A stretch of 64,000 nucleotides of DNA from Micromonospora inyonensis (GTDB lineage Bacteria > Actinomycetota > Actinomycetes > Mycobacteriales > Micromonosporaceae), in the NCBI RefSeq assembly GCF_900091415.1, contig NZ_FMHU01000001.1, forward strand, positions 1,426,001 to 1,490,000, in the 5' to 3' direction. A model generated the notes under the pieces. The model ran no database searches, had not been told where the DNA came from, and saw only the letters and a program-made list of their open reading frames with translations. A program made the translations under genes and the position numbers. This document shows, piece after piece, positions 1-8,552 of the stretch; position 1 is the stretch's first letter; each line of letters starts with the position of its first letter.

Positions 1-2
1 TG

Positions 3-713
3 GAACGCTCCGGTCTTCTCCCCGCCTTCGCCGAGAGCGTCCTCGACCAGGCCCTCCTCGCCCTGGTCGGCTGGCGGGAAGCCGGCTTCGACATTCCGGT
101 CGCGGTCAACGTCTCCCCGCGCAGCCTGCTCGACGCCCGTTTCGCCGGCGCGGTGCTCACCCGGCTGCGCGCCCACGACCTCCCCCCCGACCGACTGATG
201 CTGGAGCTGACCGAGAACCTCACCCTCAGCCAGCTCGACATCGTCGACCGGGTCCTCGGCCGGCTCCGCGACGAGGGCGTCCGCCTCGCCCTGGACGACT
301 TCGGCACCGGCTACTCCTCGCTCTCCCTGCTGTCCCGGATCCCGGTGCACGAGATCAAGATCGACCGGACCTTCGTCACCGACATGGAGAGCTCCGCCGA
401 GGCGACCGCCGTCATCCGCTCCACCCTCGACCTCGGGCGCAGCCTCGGCCTCACCGTCGTCGCCGAGGGCGTGGAGAGCGAGCCGCAACGCCGCGCGCTC
501 TGGGAACTCGGCTGCCTCGCCGGCCAGGGCCACCTCTTCGCCCGCCCGATGCCCGCCAACCGCTTCCTCGCCGCCCTGCACCGTGGGGCCGGCGGCCGAC
601 CCGGCACCCTCGCCCCGCCCCTGCACGACGCCGGTGCGGTGATCCGCCTCGCCCCCGGCCGCCGACCGAACGGACGGAACCGGACCGACCGTCTGCCACA
701 CTCTCCCGGGTGA
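3..713 (+). CDS. EAL-domain cyclic-di-GMP phosphodiesterase, C-terminal part (5' end outside window)
   Basis: The reading frame is open from the left edge, so the start and any N-terminal GGDEF or sensor domains are missing. The visible 236 residues read as the EAL domain that hydrolyses cyclic di-GMP: VNVSPRSL near residue 35, the metal-binding stretch LELTENL near residue 65, DDFGTGYSSL near residue 97, the loop-6 segment IKIDRTF, and VVAEGVES near residue 155. The signature Glu of EAL itself would lie upstream. The last about 35 residues are Pro/Gly/Arg-rich and look unstructured. The stop overlaps the next start by four bases (GTGA), suggesting translational coupling. The family is clear; whether the enzyme is active cannot be judged from this fragment. 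Confidence 0.9.
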   Translation, partial: ERSGLLPAFAESVLDQALLALVGWREAGFDIPVAVNVSPRSLLDARFAGAVLTRLRAHDLPPDRLMLELTENLTLSQLDIVDRVLGRLRDEGVRLALDDFGTGYSSLSLLSRIPVHEIKIDRTFVTDMESSAEATAVIRSTLDLGRSLGLTVVAEGVESEPQRRALWELGCLAGQGHLFARPMPANRFLAALHRGAGGRPGTLAPPLHDAGAVIRLAPGRRPNGRNRTDRLPHSPG

Positions 714-2140
714 CCAGTCGGCCCGCGCCCCGCAGCAGCTCCACACCCGCCGTCGGGCCAGCCGCCCCACGCGCCCGCCGGACCTGGCAGGCGATCGACG
801 GCGCGGCCGGCGGGCTCCCCCTCGACCTCGGCCTCTACGCCGTCTCGGCCGCCTTCGCCGGAATCACCGCCGTCACCTCCACCCTCCCGTCCCACCGTGC
901 CTGGGGTGCGGTCGCAGCCATCGGCTACCTGGTCGCGGCCCTCCTCGCGACCGGTCAACTCCTCGCCCACCGACGCCACCCCGACAGCCCACTGGCCGGC
1001 ACCACGGCCCGCTCGGCGGTCACCGTCCTGACCTGGACGACCACCGCACTCCTCCCGCTCGGCTGGCAGGCCGTGCAGCGGTCGGCCGGACGAACCGACC
1101 GGGCCCAGGAGGAGGTCGTCGTCGTCGAGCACTCCGGCGCGCGGCTGCTCCACGATGGCACCCCCTACCTCGGCCACGACGCCATCGCCGCCCTGCCACC
1201 GGCCGAACAGCTGCTCGGCTACACCCCGTACCAACCCGGCATGGCCCTCTTCGGCCTGCCCCGGGCCGCCCTCGACGCCTGGTGGACCGACGCGCGGATC
1301 TGGTTCGCCCTGGCCACCGCGCTCGTCCTCGCTCTCGCCGTCCGCGCCCTCCGCACCGGCGCCCTCGGCGCCGGCGGCGGCCTCGGGGGCGGCACCCTCG
1401 CCGGCGGCACCCCCCGGCACCGCGCCCGCCGCGACGCCGCCCTGCTGCGCGCCGTCCAGGCCGCCACCGTCCTGCCGATCTGCGCGCTCACCCTCGCCAC
1501 CGGCGGCGACGACCTACCCGTCCTCGCGCTCTGCCTGCTCGCCCTCGCCCACGCCACCACCGGCCGACCCGGCCGTGCCGGCCTCGCCGTCGGCCTCGCC
1601 GGAGCACTCAAGCTGTTCGCCTGGCCGGTCGCCCTCGTCCTGCTCTTCTGGGCCGTCACCCGCCGCGCCGCCGGACGCTTCGCCGCCGCCGCGTTCGGCC
1701 TGCCCGCCGCCGCCCTCCTGCCCGCCCTCCTCGTCGACCGGGACGCCCTGGTCGAGAACGTGCTGCGCTTCCCCCTCGGCCAGGGCCTCGTCACCAGTCC
1801 GGCCGCGTCCCCCTTCCCCGGGCACCTCGTCGCCACCGGCCTTCCCGCCGGCCGGACCGTCGCCGCCGGCCTCCTGGTGGCGGCCGGACTGGCCATCGCC
1901 GTCCACCTGCTGCGCCGACCGCCCCGCACCGCCGCCACCGGCGCCCTCGTCTGCGGGTACGGGCTGCTCGCCGCGATCGCCCTGATGCCGGCCACCCGCT
2001 TCGGGTACCTGCTCTACCCGCTCGCCTTCCTGATCTGGGCACCCGCCCTCCGACTCGCGGAGTCCGATCGCCCCGGTCTGGCGGAATCCGATCGCCCCGG
2101 TTCGGCCGACTCTCCTGCGGAAGCGGCCGACAGGGCGTAG
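710..2140 (+). CDS. GT87/DUF2029-like integral membrane glycosyltransferase
   Basis: This is a 476-residue polytopic membrane protein with a GTG start overlapping the EAL gene stop. It shows about nine or ten hydrophobic segments and, after the third, an outside loop with the segment YTPYQPGMALFGLPRA, which resembles the Y-x-P-x-x-x-x-F-x-x-P region of GT-C type polyprenyl-phosphate-dependent mannosyltransferases (DUF2029/GT87). The N-terminal about 25 residues and the C-terminal tail (a short repeat RPGLAESDRPGSADS) are disordered. Substrate is unknown; mannose or arabinose transfer to an envelope glycan is an inference from the family. The repeat at the C-terminus comes from a duplicated piece at about 2057-2105 in the DNA. 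Confidence 0.7.
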   Translation: MTSRPAPRSSSTPAVGPAAPRARRTWQAIDGAAGGLPLDLGLYAVSAAFAGITAVTSTLPSHRAWGAVAAIGYLVAALLATGQLLAHRRHPDSPLAGTTARSAVTVLTWTTTALLPLGWQAVQRSAGRTDRAQEEVVVVEHSGARLLHDGTPYLGHDAIAALPPAEQLLGYTPYQPGMALFGLPRAALDAWWTDARIWFALATALVLALAVRALRTGALGAGGGLGGGTLAGGTPRHRARRDAALLRAVQAATVLPICALTLATGGDDLPVLALCLLALAHATTGRPGRAGLAVGLAGALKLFAWPVALVLLFWAVTRRAAGRFAAAAFGLPAAALLPALLVDRDALVENVLRFPLGQGLVTSPAASPFPGHLVATGLPAGRTVAAGLLVAAGLAIAVHLLRRPPRTAATGALVCGYGLLAAIALMPATRFGYLLYPLAFLIWAPALRLAESDRPGLAESDRPGSADSPAEAADRA

Positions 2141-2149
2141 ACCGGAGGC

Positions 2150-2782
2150 ATGACCACGTACCGCAACCGCGCCGAAGCCGGCGAGGCGATCGCCGACCGG
2201 CTCGACGGGCTCGCCGGCCAGCCGGACGTCATCGTGCTCGGGCTCGTCCGGGGCGGCGTCCCGGTCGCCCAGGTGGTCGCCGCCCGGCTGGAAGCTCCCC
2301 TGGACGTACTGGTGGTCCGCAAGCTCGGCATGCCCTGGGCACCCGAGGTGGCGTTCGGCGCACTCGGCCCCGCCGACGTGCGGGTCCTCAACGACGCGGT
2401 GGCCGGCCGCCTCGACCCCGACGAGGTCGACGAGGTCGTCCGCCGCGAACAGGCCGAACTGGAACGCCGGGAACAGCTCTACCGGGCCGACCGGCCACCG
2501 CTGGACCTGACCGGCCGGACCGCCGTCGTCGTCGACGACGGCCTCGCCACCGGCGCCACCGCCCGCGCCGCCGTCCAGGTGGCCCGCCACCTCGGTGCCC
2601 GCCGCGTCGTGGTCGCCGTCCCGGTCGGCTCCCAGGAGGCGTGCGACATGCTCGCCACCGAGGCCGACCAGGTGGTCTCCGTCCGGACACCCCCCGACTT
2701 CGGCGCGGTCAGCCGCTACTACGACGACTTCCACGAGGTCTCCGACCAGGAAGTCACCGGAGCGCTCGCCGCGGCATCCTGA
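2150..2782 (+). CDS. phosphoribosyltransferase family protein
   Basis: The 210-residue protein has the type I PRTase fold: a strand-loop LGLVRGGVPVA near residue 27, and the PRPP-binding loop VVVDDGLATGATA near residues 125-137, where the two acidic residues and the GATA loop bind the ribose-phosphate. Members of this stand-alone family (often annotated as PRTase domain of ComF or hypoxanthine type) have no firmly assigned base. It begins nine bases after the upstream stop, so it is probably in the same transcript as the membrane glycosyltransferase. Complete length for the family; the substrate is not predictable from sequence. Confidence 0.85.
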   Translation: MTTYRNRAEAGEAIADRLDGLAGQPDVIVLGLVRGGVPVAQVVAARLEAPLDVLVVRKLGMPWAPEVAFGALGPADVRVLNDAVAGRLDPDEVDEVVRREQAELERREQLYRADRPPLDLTGRTAVVVDDGLATGATARAAVQVARHLGARRVVVAVPVGSQEACDMLATEADQVVSVRTPPDFGAVSRYYDDFHEVSDQEVTGALAAAS

Positions 2783-2805
2783 CGCCCAGCGGGTACCGTC
2801 GAGAA

Positions 2806-3234
2806 ATGCAGCTCACCTGTCCCAAGTGCCAAGGAGACATGCGCCAGTACGAGCGCAGCGGAGTCATCGTCGACCAGTGCGGCGACTGCCGGGGGATCTT
2901 CCTCGATCGCGGCGAACTCGAAAAGCTGTTCGAGGCGGAGGCGAACTGGAACAAGCAGCACGCCACCACCCCGGCCGCACCTCCACCCCCCGGCCCGGCA
3001 CCGGGGCACACCCCCGGCCAACCCGGCGGGTACGCGCCTCCGCCACCCCCGCCGCCCGGTGCCGCGCCACACCAGCCCGGTTACGGCACCGTGCCCCCGC
3101 CCCCACCCCCGCCGCCGGGCTACCCGGCCGCGCCCGCACCCGCCTACGGCGGCCAGGGCCACCAGCACTACGGCTACCACGGGCACTACCGCCGCAAGAA
3201 GCAGCACGGTTTCCTCGGCGACTTCTTCGGCTGA
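2806..3234 (+). CDS. zinc-ribbon (TFIIB-type, zf-TFIIB) protein with Pro-rich tail
   Basis: The ATG start at 2806 gives 142 residues beginning with the zinc ribbon CPKCQGDM...CGDCRGIFLDRGELEKL (two CxxC pairs at residues 5-8 and 27-30). This is the zf-TFIIB family of small actinobacterial proteins. After residue 55 the chain is Pro/Gly/Tyr-rich with runs of prolines, then a His/Tyr/Lys-rich end (YGYHGHYRRKKQHGF). The role is unknown; nucleic-acid or protein binding is likely for a zinc ribbon. A longer frame is open far upstream, but it overlaps two genes in other frames and is not coding there. Confidence 0.8.
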   Translation: MQLTCPKCQGDMRQYERSGVIVDQCGDCRGIFLDRGELEKLFEAEANWNKQHATTPAAPPPPGPAPGHTPGQPGGYAPPPPPPPGAAPHQPGYGTVPPPPPPPPGYPAAPAPAYGGQGHQHYGYHGHYRRKKQHGFLGDFFG

Positions 3235-3394
3235 TCCATCCGGCGCTCCGCCGGCCCACCCGCCCGGCATTCCCGGGCTGACCCACCCCGTGGTCCTGCG
3301 GACCGACCCACGCCGGGGCGACCGGACCGGAACCCGCCGGTCCGGTCGCCCCGCCGCCGCGCGGAGCACCGCCAGCCGTGCGACGCTCGGCACC

Positions 3395-4072
3395 ATGACC
3401 GAGTTCCGGCCGCACGAGGCGCTTGCCGAGGCGTACGCGGGCATCAGCGCGGTCGTCGGTCACCTCGACGACCACGATTTGCAACGGCCCACCCGCTGCC
3501 GGGGCTGGCTCGTCGCCGACCTGCTCTTCCACCTGCTCTGTGACGCCCAACGCGCCCTGGTCGCCCTGGCCAGCCCCGCCGACGGCCCAGTCGACTCCGA
3601 CGACGTCAGCTACTGGCGGTCGTTCCCGTCCGACGACGGCGAATCCGCCCGGCACGCCTGGTGGGCCCGCCGGTCCGCCGCCGCCTTCGACCGTCCCGTC
3701 GGAGTGGTCCGGCTCTGGACCGAGACCGCCCCGGCCGCCGTCCGCGCGGCGACCGCCGCCGACCCGGAGCACCTGGTGACCACCCAGGGGCACGTGCTGC
3801 GCGTCGCCGACCTGCTCGCCACCCTGACCACCGAGGCGGCGGTGCACCACCTCGACCTGACCGTCGACCTGCCCGACGCGCCGGGCCCCGGCCCGCTGGC
3901 CCGTACCGTGGCGGTGACGACGATGGACGGCCTGCTCAGCGACGACGCGGTCCGGCCCGCCAGCTGGACCGACGAGGAGTACCTGCTGAAAGCGACCGGC
4001 CGGATCCCGCTCACCGACGCCGACCGGGCGGACCTGGGCGAGGTCGCCGGCTGGTTCCCGCTGCTGGGCTGA
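3395..4072 (+). CDS. maleylpyruvate isomerase N-terminal (MDMPI/DinB-fold) family protein
   Basis: The 225-residue protein starts at ATG 3395. The N-terminus (residues 1-150) resembles the four-helix mycothiol-dependent maleylpyruvate isomerase domain: TRCRGWLVADLLFHL near residue 32-46 with the His typical of the first metal/thiol-site helix, and AVHHLDLTVDLPD near residue 150. Proteins of this family in actinomycetes are usually mycothiol-dependent transferases or unassigned DinB-like proteins. A 160-base gap separates it from the zinc-ribbon gene. Just after its stop the ZTP riboswitch of folD begins, so it is likely the end of its own transcript. Enzymatic role is not established. Confidence 0.75.
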   Translation: MTEFRPHEALAEAYAGISAVVGHLDDHDLQRPTRCRGWLVADLLFHLLCDAQRALVALASPADGPVDSDDVSYWRSFPSDDGESARHAWWARRSAAAFDRPVGVVRLWTETAPAAVRAATAADPEHLVTTQGHVLRVADLLATLTTEAAVHHLDLTVDLPDAPGPGPLARTVAVTTMDGLLSDDAVRPASWTDEEYLLKATGRIPLTDADRADLGEVAGWFPLLG

Positions 4073-4100
4073 ACAAGGCCCCACCGGCGAGTACAGTGTG

Positions 4101-4180
4101 GACGGTCCGTTACTGGCGTTGAGGTGGAGCACCACCGGGGAGCGGCCCGACGACCGTCGATGCCGTACGCCTGGGCGACC
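4101..4180 (+). ncRNA. ZTP (pfl) riboswitch in the folD leader
   Basis: The leader matches the pfl/ZTP motif: the 5' segment CCGTTACTGGCG (4106-4117), a small hairpin GGTGGAGCACC (4123-4133), the conserved ACCGGGGAGCG (4133-4143), a linker, and the 3' element CCGTACGCCTGGGCGACC (4163-4180) with the CCTGGGC core that forms the ligand site and pseudoknot. This class senses ZTP/ZMP, which builds up when 10-formyl-THF is short, and turns on one-carbon genes such as folD. The distance to the folD ATG (about 25 bases) suggests control of translation initiation. The match is by eye. Confidence 0.88.
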
Positions 4181-4204
4181 CTCCACGAGGCTCAGGAGTG
4201 CCCC

Positions 4205-5065
4205 ATGGCCCAGACGCATCCGGCCCGGCTGATGGACGGCCGTGACCTCGCCCGGCGCATCATCGACGCCAGTTCCGCCACCGCCGCAGACCTGCGGCAA
4301 CGCACCGGCACCGCCCCGTGCCTGGCCACCGTGCTGGTCGGCGAGGACCCGGCCTCCGCCACCTACGTCCGGATGAAGCGCAACCGCTGCGAGCAGGCCG
4401 GCATCCGCTCACGACATGTCGCCCTGCCCGCCTCGACCACCACGGACGAACTCGTCGGGGCGATCACCGCCCTGTCCCGGGACCCGCAGGTGCACGGCAT
4501 CCTGCTCCAACACCCGGTCGGGGCGCACATCGACGAACGCGCCGCCTTCGAGGCCATCGCCCCAATGAAGGACGTGGACGGCGTCACCACGCGTTCCTTC
4601 GCCGCGATGGGATTCGGGCTGCCCGGCTTCGTCTCCTGCACGCCCGGCGGCATCCTCCGGCTGCTCGACGAGTACCGGGTCGATCTGGCCGGCAAGCACG
4701 CCGTGGTGGTGGGCCGAAGCCCCATCCTGGGCCGACCGGCCGGACTGCTCCTGCTCGGGCGGGACGCCACGGTCACCTACTGCCACTCCCGTACGACCGA
4801 CCTCTCCGCGCTCACCCGGGAGGCCGACGTCCTGGTCGCGGCCGTCGGCCGACCGCGTCTCCTGACCGGTGCGGACATCAAACCCGGCGCGGTGGTGGTG
4901 GACGCCGGCTACAACCCGGGCAACGTCGGTGACGTCGACTTCGCGTCCGCCCGGGAGCGGGCCAGCCTGATCACCCCGGTCCCGGGCGGGGTCGGGCCGA
5001 TGACCATCGCGGTTCTGTTGGCCCAGACGGTGGAGGCGGCGACCCGGCAGCTCGGTGTGCGCTGA
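4205..5065 (+). CDS. folD: bifunctional methylenetetrahydrofolate dehydrogenase / methenyltetrahydrofolate cyclohydrolase
   Basis: FolD oxidises 5,10-methylene-THF with NADP and hydrolyses methenyl-THF to 10-formyl-THF for purine synthesis. The 286-residue protein has the catalytic pair Y54...K58 in ATYVRMKRN, the folate segment LLQHPVGAHI near 100-109, KDVDG at 122-126, the cofactor loop VVVGRSPILGRPAG at 167-180, and the C-terminal PVPGGVGPMT motif. The start at ATG 4205 places it after the riboswitch; a further in-frame ATG at 4160 lies inside the riboswitch and is unlikely. It converges with dnaB, with only a short hairpin-forming gap (5066-5099) between. Confidence 0.95.
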   Translation: MAQTHPARLMDGRDLARRIIDASSATAADLRQRTGTAPCLATVLVGEDPASATYVRMKRNRCEQAGIRSRHVALPASTTTDELVGAITALSRDPQVHGILLQHPVGAHIDERAAFEAIAPMKDVDGVTTRSFAAMGFGLPGFVSCTPGGILRLLDEYRVDLAGKHAVVVGRSPILGRPAGLLLLGRDATVTYCHSRTTDLSALTREADVLVAAVGRPRLLTGADIKPGAVVVDAGYNPGNVGDVDFASARERASLITPVPGGVGPMTIAVLLAQTVEAATRQLGVR

Positions 5066-5099
5066 CCCGGAATCGCATCCCGGGCACGGAAACGATCCG

Positions 5100-6506
5100 T
5101 CAGACGATCGCCATGTCGACGAACCGCGACAGATGGAGCTGTGCGGCCACGGTCACGGTATCGGTCGGTCCATTCCGATGCTTGGCAACTATGAAATCCG
5201 CCTCCCCGGCCCGGGGCGACTCCTTGTCGTAGTAGTCATCCCGATGCAAAAGTATGACAACGTCCGCATCCTGCTCAATTGATCCCGACTCACGCAAATC
5301 GGACAACTGCGGACGCTTGTCGGTACGCTGCTCGGGACCACGGTTCAGCTGGCTCACCGCGATGACCGGGCACTCGACCTCCTTGGCGAGGAGCTTGAGC
5401 CCTCGGGACAGGTCCGCGACCTCCTGCTGCCGGCTCTCCGTACGCTTCGGCGAGGTCATGAGCTGGAGGTAGTCCACCACGATCATCTTGAGGTCGTGCC
5501 GCTGCTTGAGCCGTCGCGCCTTGGACCTGATCTCCATCAGGTTCATGCTCGGGGTGTCGTCGACGAAGAGCGGCGCCTCGCTGATCTCGCCCATGCAGCG
5601 GGCCAGCTTGGTCCAGTCGTCGTCGGAGAGCTGCCCGCTACGCAGCACGTGCAGGGGCACCCGCGCCTCGGCCGAGAGCAGTCGCATGACGATCTCGACC
5701 TTGCTCATTTCCAGCGAGAAGATCGCGGCAGCCTGGTTCGCCCGAATAGCAGCATTTCGGGCAAAATCCATACTTGCCGTTGATTTGCCCAGACCGGGCC
5801 TTCCTGCCACGATGATCAACTGGCCGGGGTGCAGGCCGTTGAGCAGACGGTCCAGGTCGCTGAAGCCGGTCGGCACGCCGGTCATCACGCCGCCCTGCGC
5901 ACCCACCGCCTCGATCTCATCGAGGGTGGGCTGGAGCATGTCGGCGAGGACGGCGAAGTCCTCGCTGACCCGCTTCTCGGTGACGTCGTAGATGGCCTGC
6001 TGGGCGAGGTCGACCACGTCGTCCACGTCGCGGCTGCCGCCGGCGGCGGTGCCGTAGCCCAGCTGGACAATCCTGGTGCCGGCCTCGACCAGCCGGCGGA
6101 GCACGGCCCGCTCGGCGACGATCCGGGCGTAGTAGGCGGCGTTGGCCGCGGTCGGCACGCTCGCGATCACGCTGTGCAGGTAGGGGGCACCGCCGATGCG
6201 GACCAGGTCGCCGGAGTCGGCCAGGGCAGCGGCGACGGTGATCGGGTCGGCCGGCTCGCCGCGGCCGTAGATCTCCAGGATGGTGTCGAAGATGGTGGCG
6301 TGGATCGGCCGGTAGAAGTCGTGGGTCTTGAGGATCTCGACGACGTCGGCGATGGCGTCCTTGGACAGCAGCATTCCGCCGAGTACGCACTGCTCGGCGG
6401 CGACGTCCTGGGGCGGGGTCTTGTCGAACTGCCCGTCCCGCGGGGCCGGAGTGGGTGGCTGCCCGTTGGCCCGGGACTCTGTTCGCCTGTCGTCGGTGAC
6501 CGACAC
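5100..6506 (-). CDS. dnaB: replicative DNA helicase DnaB
   Basis: DnaB is the hexameric ring helicase that unwinds the fork. The 468-residue protein has the N-terminal DnaB domain (about 30-135), a linker, and a RecA-type ATPase with Walker A GRPGLGKST at 235-243, Walker B-like MIVVDYLQLM, and the DnaB signature SQLNRGPEQR followed by LSDLRESGSIEQDADVV. No intein is present. The frame is open upstream, but the GTG at 6504-6506 has a GGAGGGGGGAG ribosome site just before it and gives MSVTDD, the better start. Its promoter region contains a perfect DnaA box (6719-6727). It is read away from the rpsF operon and is separated from it by an opposite-strand gene. Confidence 0.95.
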   Translation of the reverse strand: MSVTDDRRTESRANGQPPTPAPRDGQFDKTPPQDVAAEQCVLGGMLLSKDAIADVVEILKTHDFYRPIHATIFDTILEIYGRGEPADPITVAAALADSGDLVRIGGAPYLHSVIASVPTAANAAYYARIVAERAVLRRLVEAGTRIVQLGYGTAAGGSRDVDDVVDLAQQAIYDVTEKRVSEDFAVLADMLQPTLDEIEAVGAQGGVMTGVPTGFSDLDRLLNGLHPGQLIIVAGRPGLGKSTASMDFARNAAIRANQAAAIFSLEMSKVEIVMRLLSAEARVPLHVLRSGQLSDDDWTKLARCMGEISEAPLFVDDTPSMNLMEIRSKARRLKQRHDLKMIVVDYLQLMTSPKRTESRQQEVADLSRGLKLLAKEVECPVIAVSQLNRGPEQRTDKRPQLSDLRESGSIEQDADVVILLHRDDYYDKESPRAGEADFIVAKHRNGPTDTVTVAAQLHLSRFVDMAIV

Positions 6507-6898
6507 CGGCTCCCCCCTCCGCTGCGTCGGATCGCGTCCGGCCGGCCACCGGCGTGGCGGCTCGCCGCCGACCGGTCCGGCGATCGGGGGCCATCGTGGG
6601 GCCGGTCGGGGGCCAACCATACGGAACCCGAGGTGAAGGGCTCAAGCAACCCGGTGGACGAGCCTCGGGACAACCTGTGGACAGGACGCCTCTGGGTGTG
6701 TGCAGCTTGTGCACAAACTGTGGATAACTCGCGGGTAATCCAGGTCACAATCGCCTTGAGCTGCGAGAACTCTGCACACAGCCTGTGGAGGAAGATTTTC
6801 CCGGCCGATCGGGCCCGGCATCGTCCCGTACTATCTCGGACATCGGCTCCGCCTGGCGGAGCGGATCGCACTTCGTGGAGAAGGGTCACGCTCCGGCC
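6507..6898 (+). promoter_or_regulatory. divergent promoter region of dnaB with DnaA boxes
   Basis: This 390-base gap between dnaB (minus) and the next plus-strand gene contains no convincing ORF. It is AT-richer between 6660 and 6800 and holds a perfect DnaA box TGTGGATAA (6719-6727), variants TGTGGACAG (6676-6684) and TGTGGAGGA (6784-6792), and the palindrome TTGTGCACAA (6707-6716). DnaA-dependent control of dnaB is plausible but inferred. Confidence 0.5.
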
Positions 6899-8407
6899 GT
6901 GAGCAACCGGGACTGGGCGCATGAGGTCAGCTCGCGTGAGCGTGCGCCGATGTTCCCCTGGAGTGATCCGGCCGAGCCGGAGCCGTCCTTCCCCGCCGAC
7001 CACTGGACGAGCAGCCGACCCCCCACTGCGGAGCACGAGCGGGCGGGGGTGGTCGGCGAGCACGTGCCCCGGTGGGCGCGGGACGGGTCCGTCCCGGATC
7101 CGGGTGGTGGCGGCCGGCACCGGCACGACGCGCCGGGCGAGGAGCGGGTCCCGGTCGATCTCGGCTGGCGGGGCAACGGGCGGTGGGGCGCCGGGCCGAC
7201 GGGCTGGCAGGAGCCGGCGGGCGGTGAGGTGTCGATTCCCGGTGCCGGCTGGTCGGAGCAGTATCGGGGGCGGCGGGTGGAAGACCCGTCCGGGTACGTC
7301 GGAAGCCGCCGGGCGGAGCCTGTACGGGACGATCCTCCTGCGGGTCCACCACCGAGCCGGCACAGTGGTCCGCCGTCGCCCCGTTCCGCGGTGTGGCCGG
7401 CCGGGGTGGAAGGTCCGCTCGGGCCGGCTGGACAGCCCGAGGAAATGCCCTGGCAGCCGCCCCGGTTGCGACATCAGCGGGGTGCCACGGGAGAACCGAC
7501 CCGACGGAGCCGGCACTCGGCGGACGGGCCCCGGTCACGGGAGGCCGATCCGGAGTGGGCGGCCCGGGATCCTGGAGCGTGGCACCGGCCGGACCGGGAG
7601 CCGGCGGTGTCGCCGGATCCGTGGGATGCCTCGGGTGTCCACGGCTGGGACCGGCCGCTGGCTCCCGGGCGTGGCGGGTGGTCGGACGGCGGCCACCGGT
7701 GGTCGGAGTTCACCGACACTGGGCAGTGGGCGAGCGGCCAGCCCCGGCGGCGGGACCGTGAGCCGGGGGCCTGGTCCTCGCCGGAGTCATCCGAGGGCTT
7801 CTGGCCCGGTACCCGGCTCTCCGGCGACGACCCCCGGTGGATGGGGACGCCGCAGTCCGCGCCCCGGTCCCCGGCGGTGCCCGCATGGCCCGGGTCGGGT
7901 CCGGCGCCGCAGCATCGTCCCGCCCCCGCACCGGTGTCGTCGGGTGCGCCGGTGACCTCGCGCGGCCCGGCCCCGGTGCTGTCGCCCGGTGGGCTGCCGG
8001 GTCATCCAGCTGCCGGGGCACGGCCGCGTCCGGGTCGGGTGGTCGCGGTGCCTCAGGCCCGCCGGATCGAGGAGGACCTGCTCGATCCGGATCCGGCCGG
8101 CGGGATCCGATCGCTGCTCTACACCGTCGGCTGCTACCTGCTGCCGGCGCTGGCGGTCTTCGTCTGGCTGCTCACGCTGAGCGGTCAGGCCCCGGCCGGT
8201 TGTGTCACGGACCTCACCGGTGCCGGTTGCGACTCGCCGCAGTCACACGCGATCGAGTCGTTCGTCTCCGGGGGGCCACGGTTCGGGCTGGCGCTGGCGA
8301 CGAGTCTGCTGGTGGCGGTGCTGCTACGGCGAATCGGGACGACGTGGCGTACGGCGACGCTGGCGTTGGCGTCGTCGGTGGTGGGCGGGGGCTGTCCACG
8401 GTGCTGA
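6899..8407 (+). CDS. Pro/Gly/Arg-rich membrane protein of unknown function, probable 3' frameshift
   Basis: I do not recognise a named family. From a GTG at 6899 (ATG 6950 is an alternative) the protein has about 385 residues of low-complexity Pro/Gly/Arg/Trp-rich, presumably cytoplasmic sequence, followed by two clear membrane segments: LLYTVGCYLLPALAVFVWLL and GLALATSLLVAVLL, separated by a loop with two cysteines. The frame ends in an unnatural GGGCPRC. If the G-run at 8387-8391 had one more G, the frame would continue as LSTVLISAVTGEPIG to a stop at 8439, giving a normal third membrane segment. The end as written is therefore probably a frameshift, real or from sequencing. A strong terminator follows. 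Confidence 0.65.
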   Translation: MSNRDWAHEVSSRERAPMFPWSDPAEPEPSFPADHWTSSRPPTAEHERAGVVGEHVPRWARDGSVPDPGGGGRHRHDAPGEERVPVDLGWRGNGRWGAGPTGWQEPAGGEVSIPGAGWSEQYRGRRVEDPSGYVGSRRAEPVRDDPPAGPPPSRHSGPPSPRSAVWPAGVEGPLGPAGQPEEMPWQPPRLRHQRGATGEPTRRSRHSADGPRSREADPEWAARDPGAWHRPDREPAVSPDPWDASGVHGWDRPLAPGRGGWSDGGHRWSEFTDTGQWASGQPRRRDREPGAWSSPESSEGFWPGTRLSGDDPRWMGTPQSAPRSPAVPAWPGSGPAPQHRPAPAPVSSGAPVTSRGPAPVLSPGGLPGHPAAGARPRPGRVVAVPQARRIEEDLLDPDPAGGIRSLLYTVGCYLLPALAVFVWLLTLSGQAPAGCVTDLTGAGCDSPQSHAIESFVSGGPRFGLALATSLLVAVLLRRIGTTWRTATLALASSVVGGGCPRC

Positions 8408-8503
8408 TCAGCGCGGTGACCGGCGAGCCGATCGGCTGATCCGGCCACCTCTCTGGGTGGACTGCCCGGAGGAGGACCGCCGCCCGCGGCACCCCCGTAC
8501 GCC

Positions 8504-8536
8504 GAGAGGCCCGCACCGGCTCGGTGCGGGCCTCTC
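8504..8536. terminator. bidirectional hairpin terminator between convergent genes
   Basis: A perfect 15-bp inverted repeat (GAGAGGCCCGCACCG and its complement, 8504-8518 and 8522-8536) with a 3-base loop lies 16 bases past the rplI stop and 65 bases past the likely end of the membrane-protein gene. It has no long T-run, as is usual in actinomycetes. Confidence 0.8.
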
Positions 8537-8552
8537 GCAGGTGGTGCCGTGG

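Noticed and set aside
2864..4300. A 478-codon minus-strand frame
   Set aside because: It lies opposite the zinc-ribbon, MDMPI and folD genes, which have clear families.
5066..5099. Strong terminator between folD and dnaB
   Set aside because: Only a 5-6 bp CCCGG/CCGGG hairpin is visible, too weak to claim.
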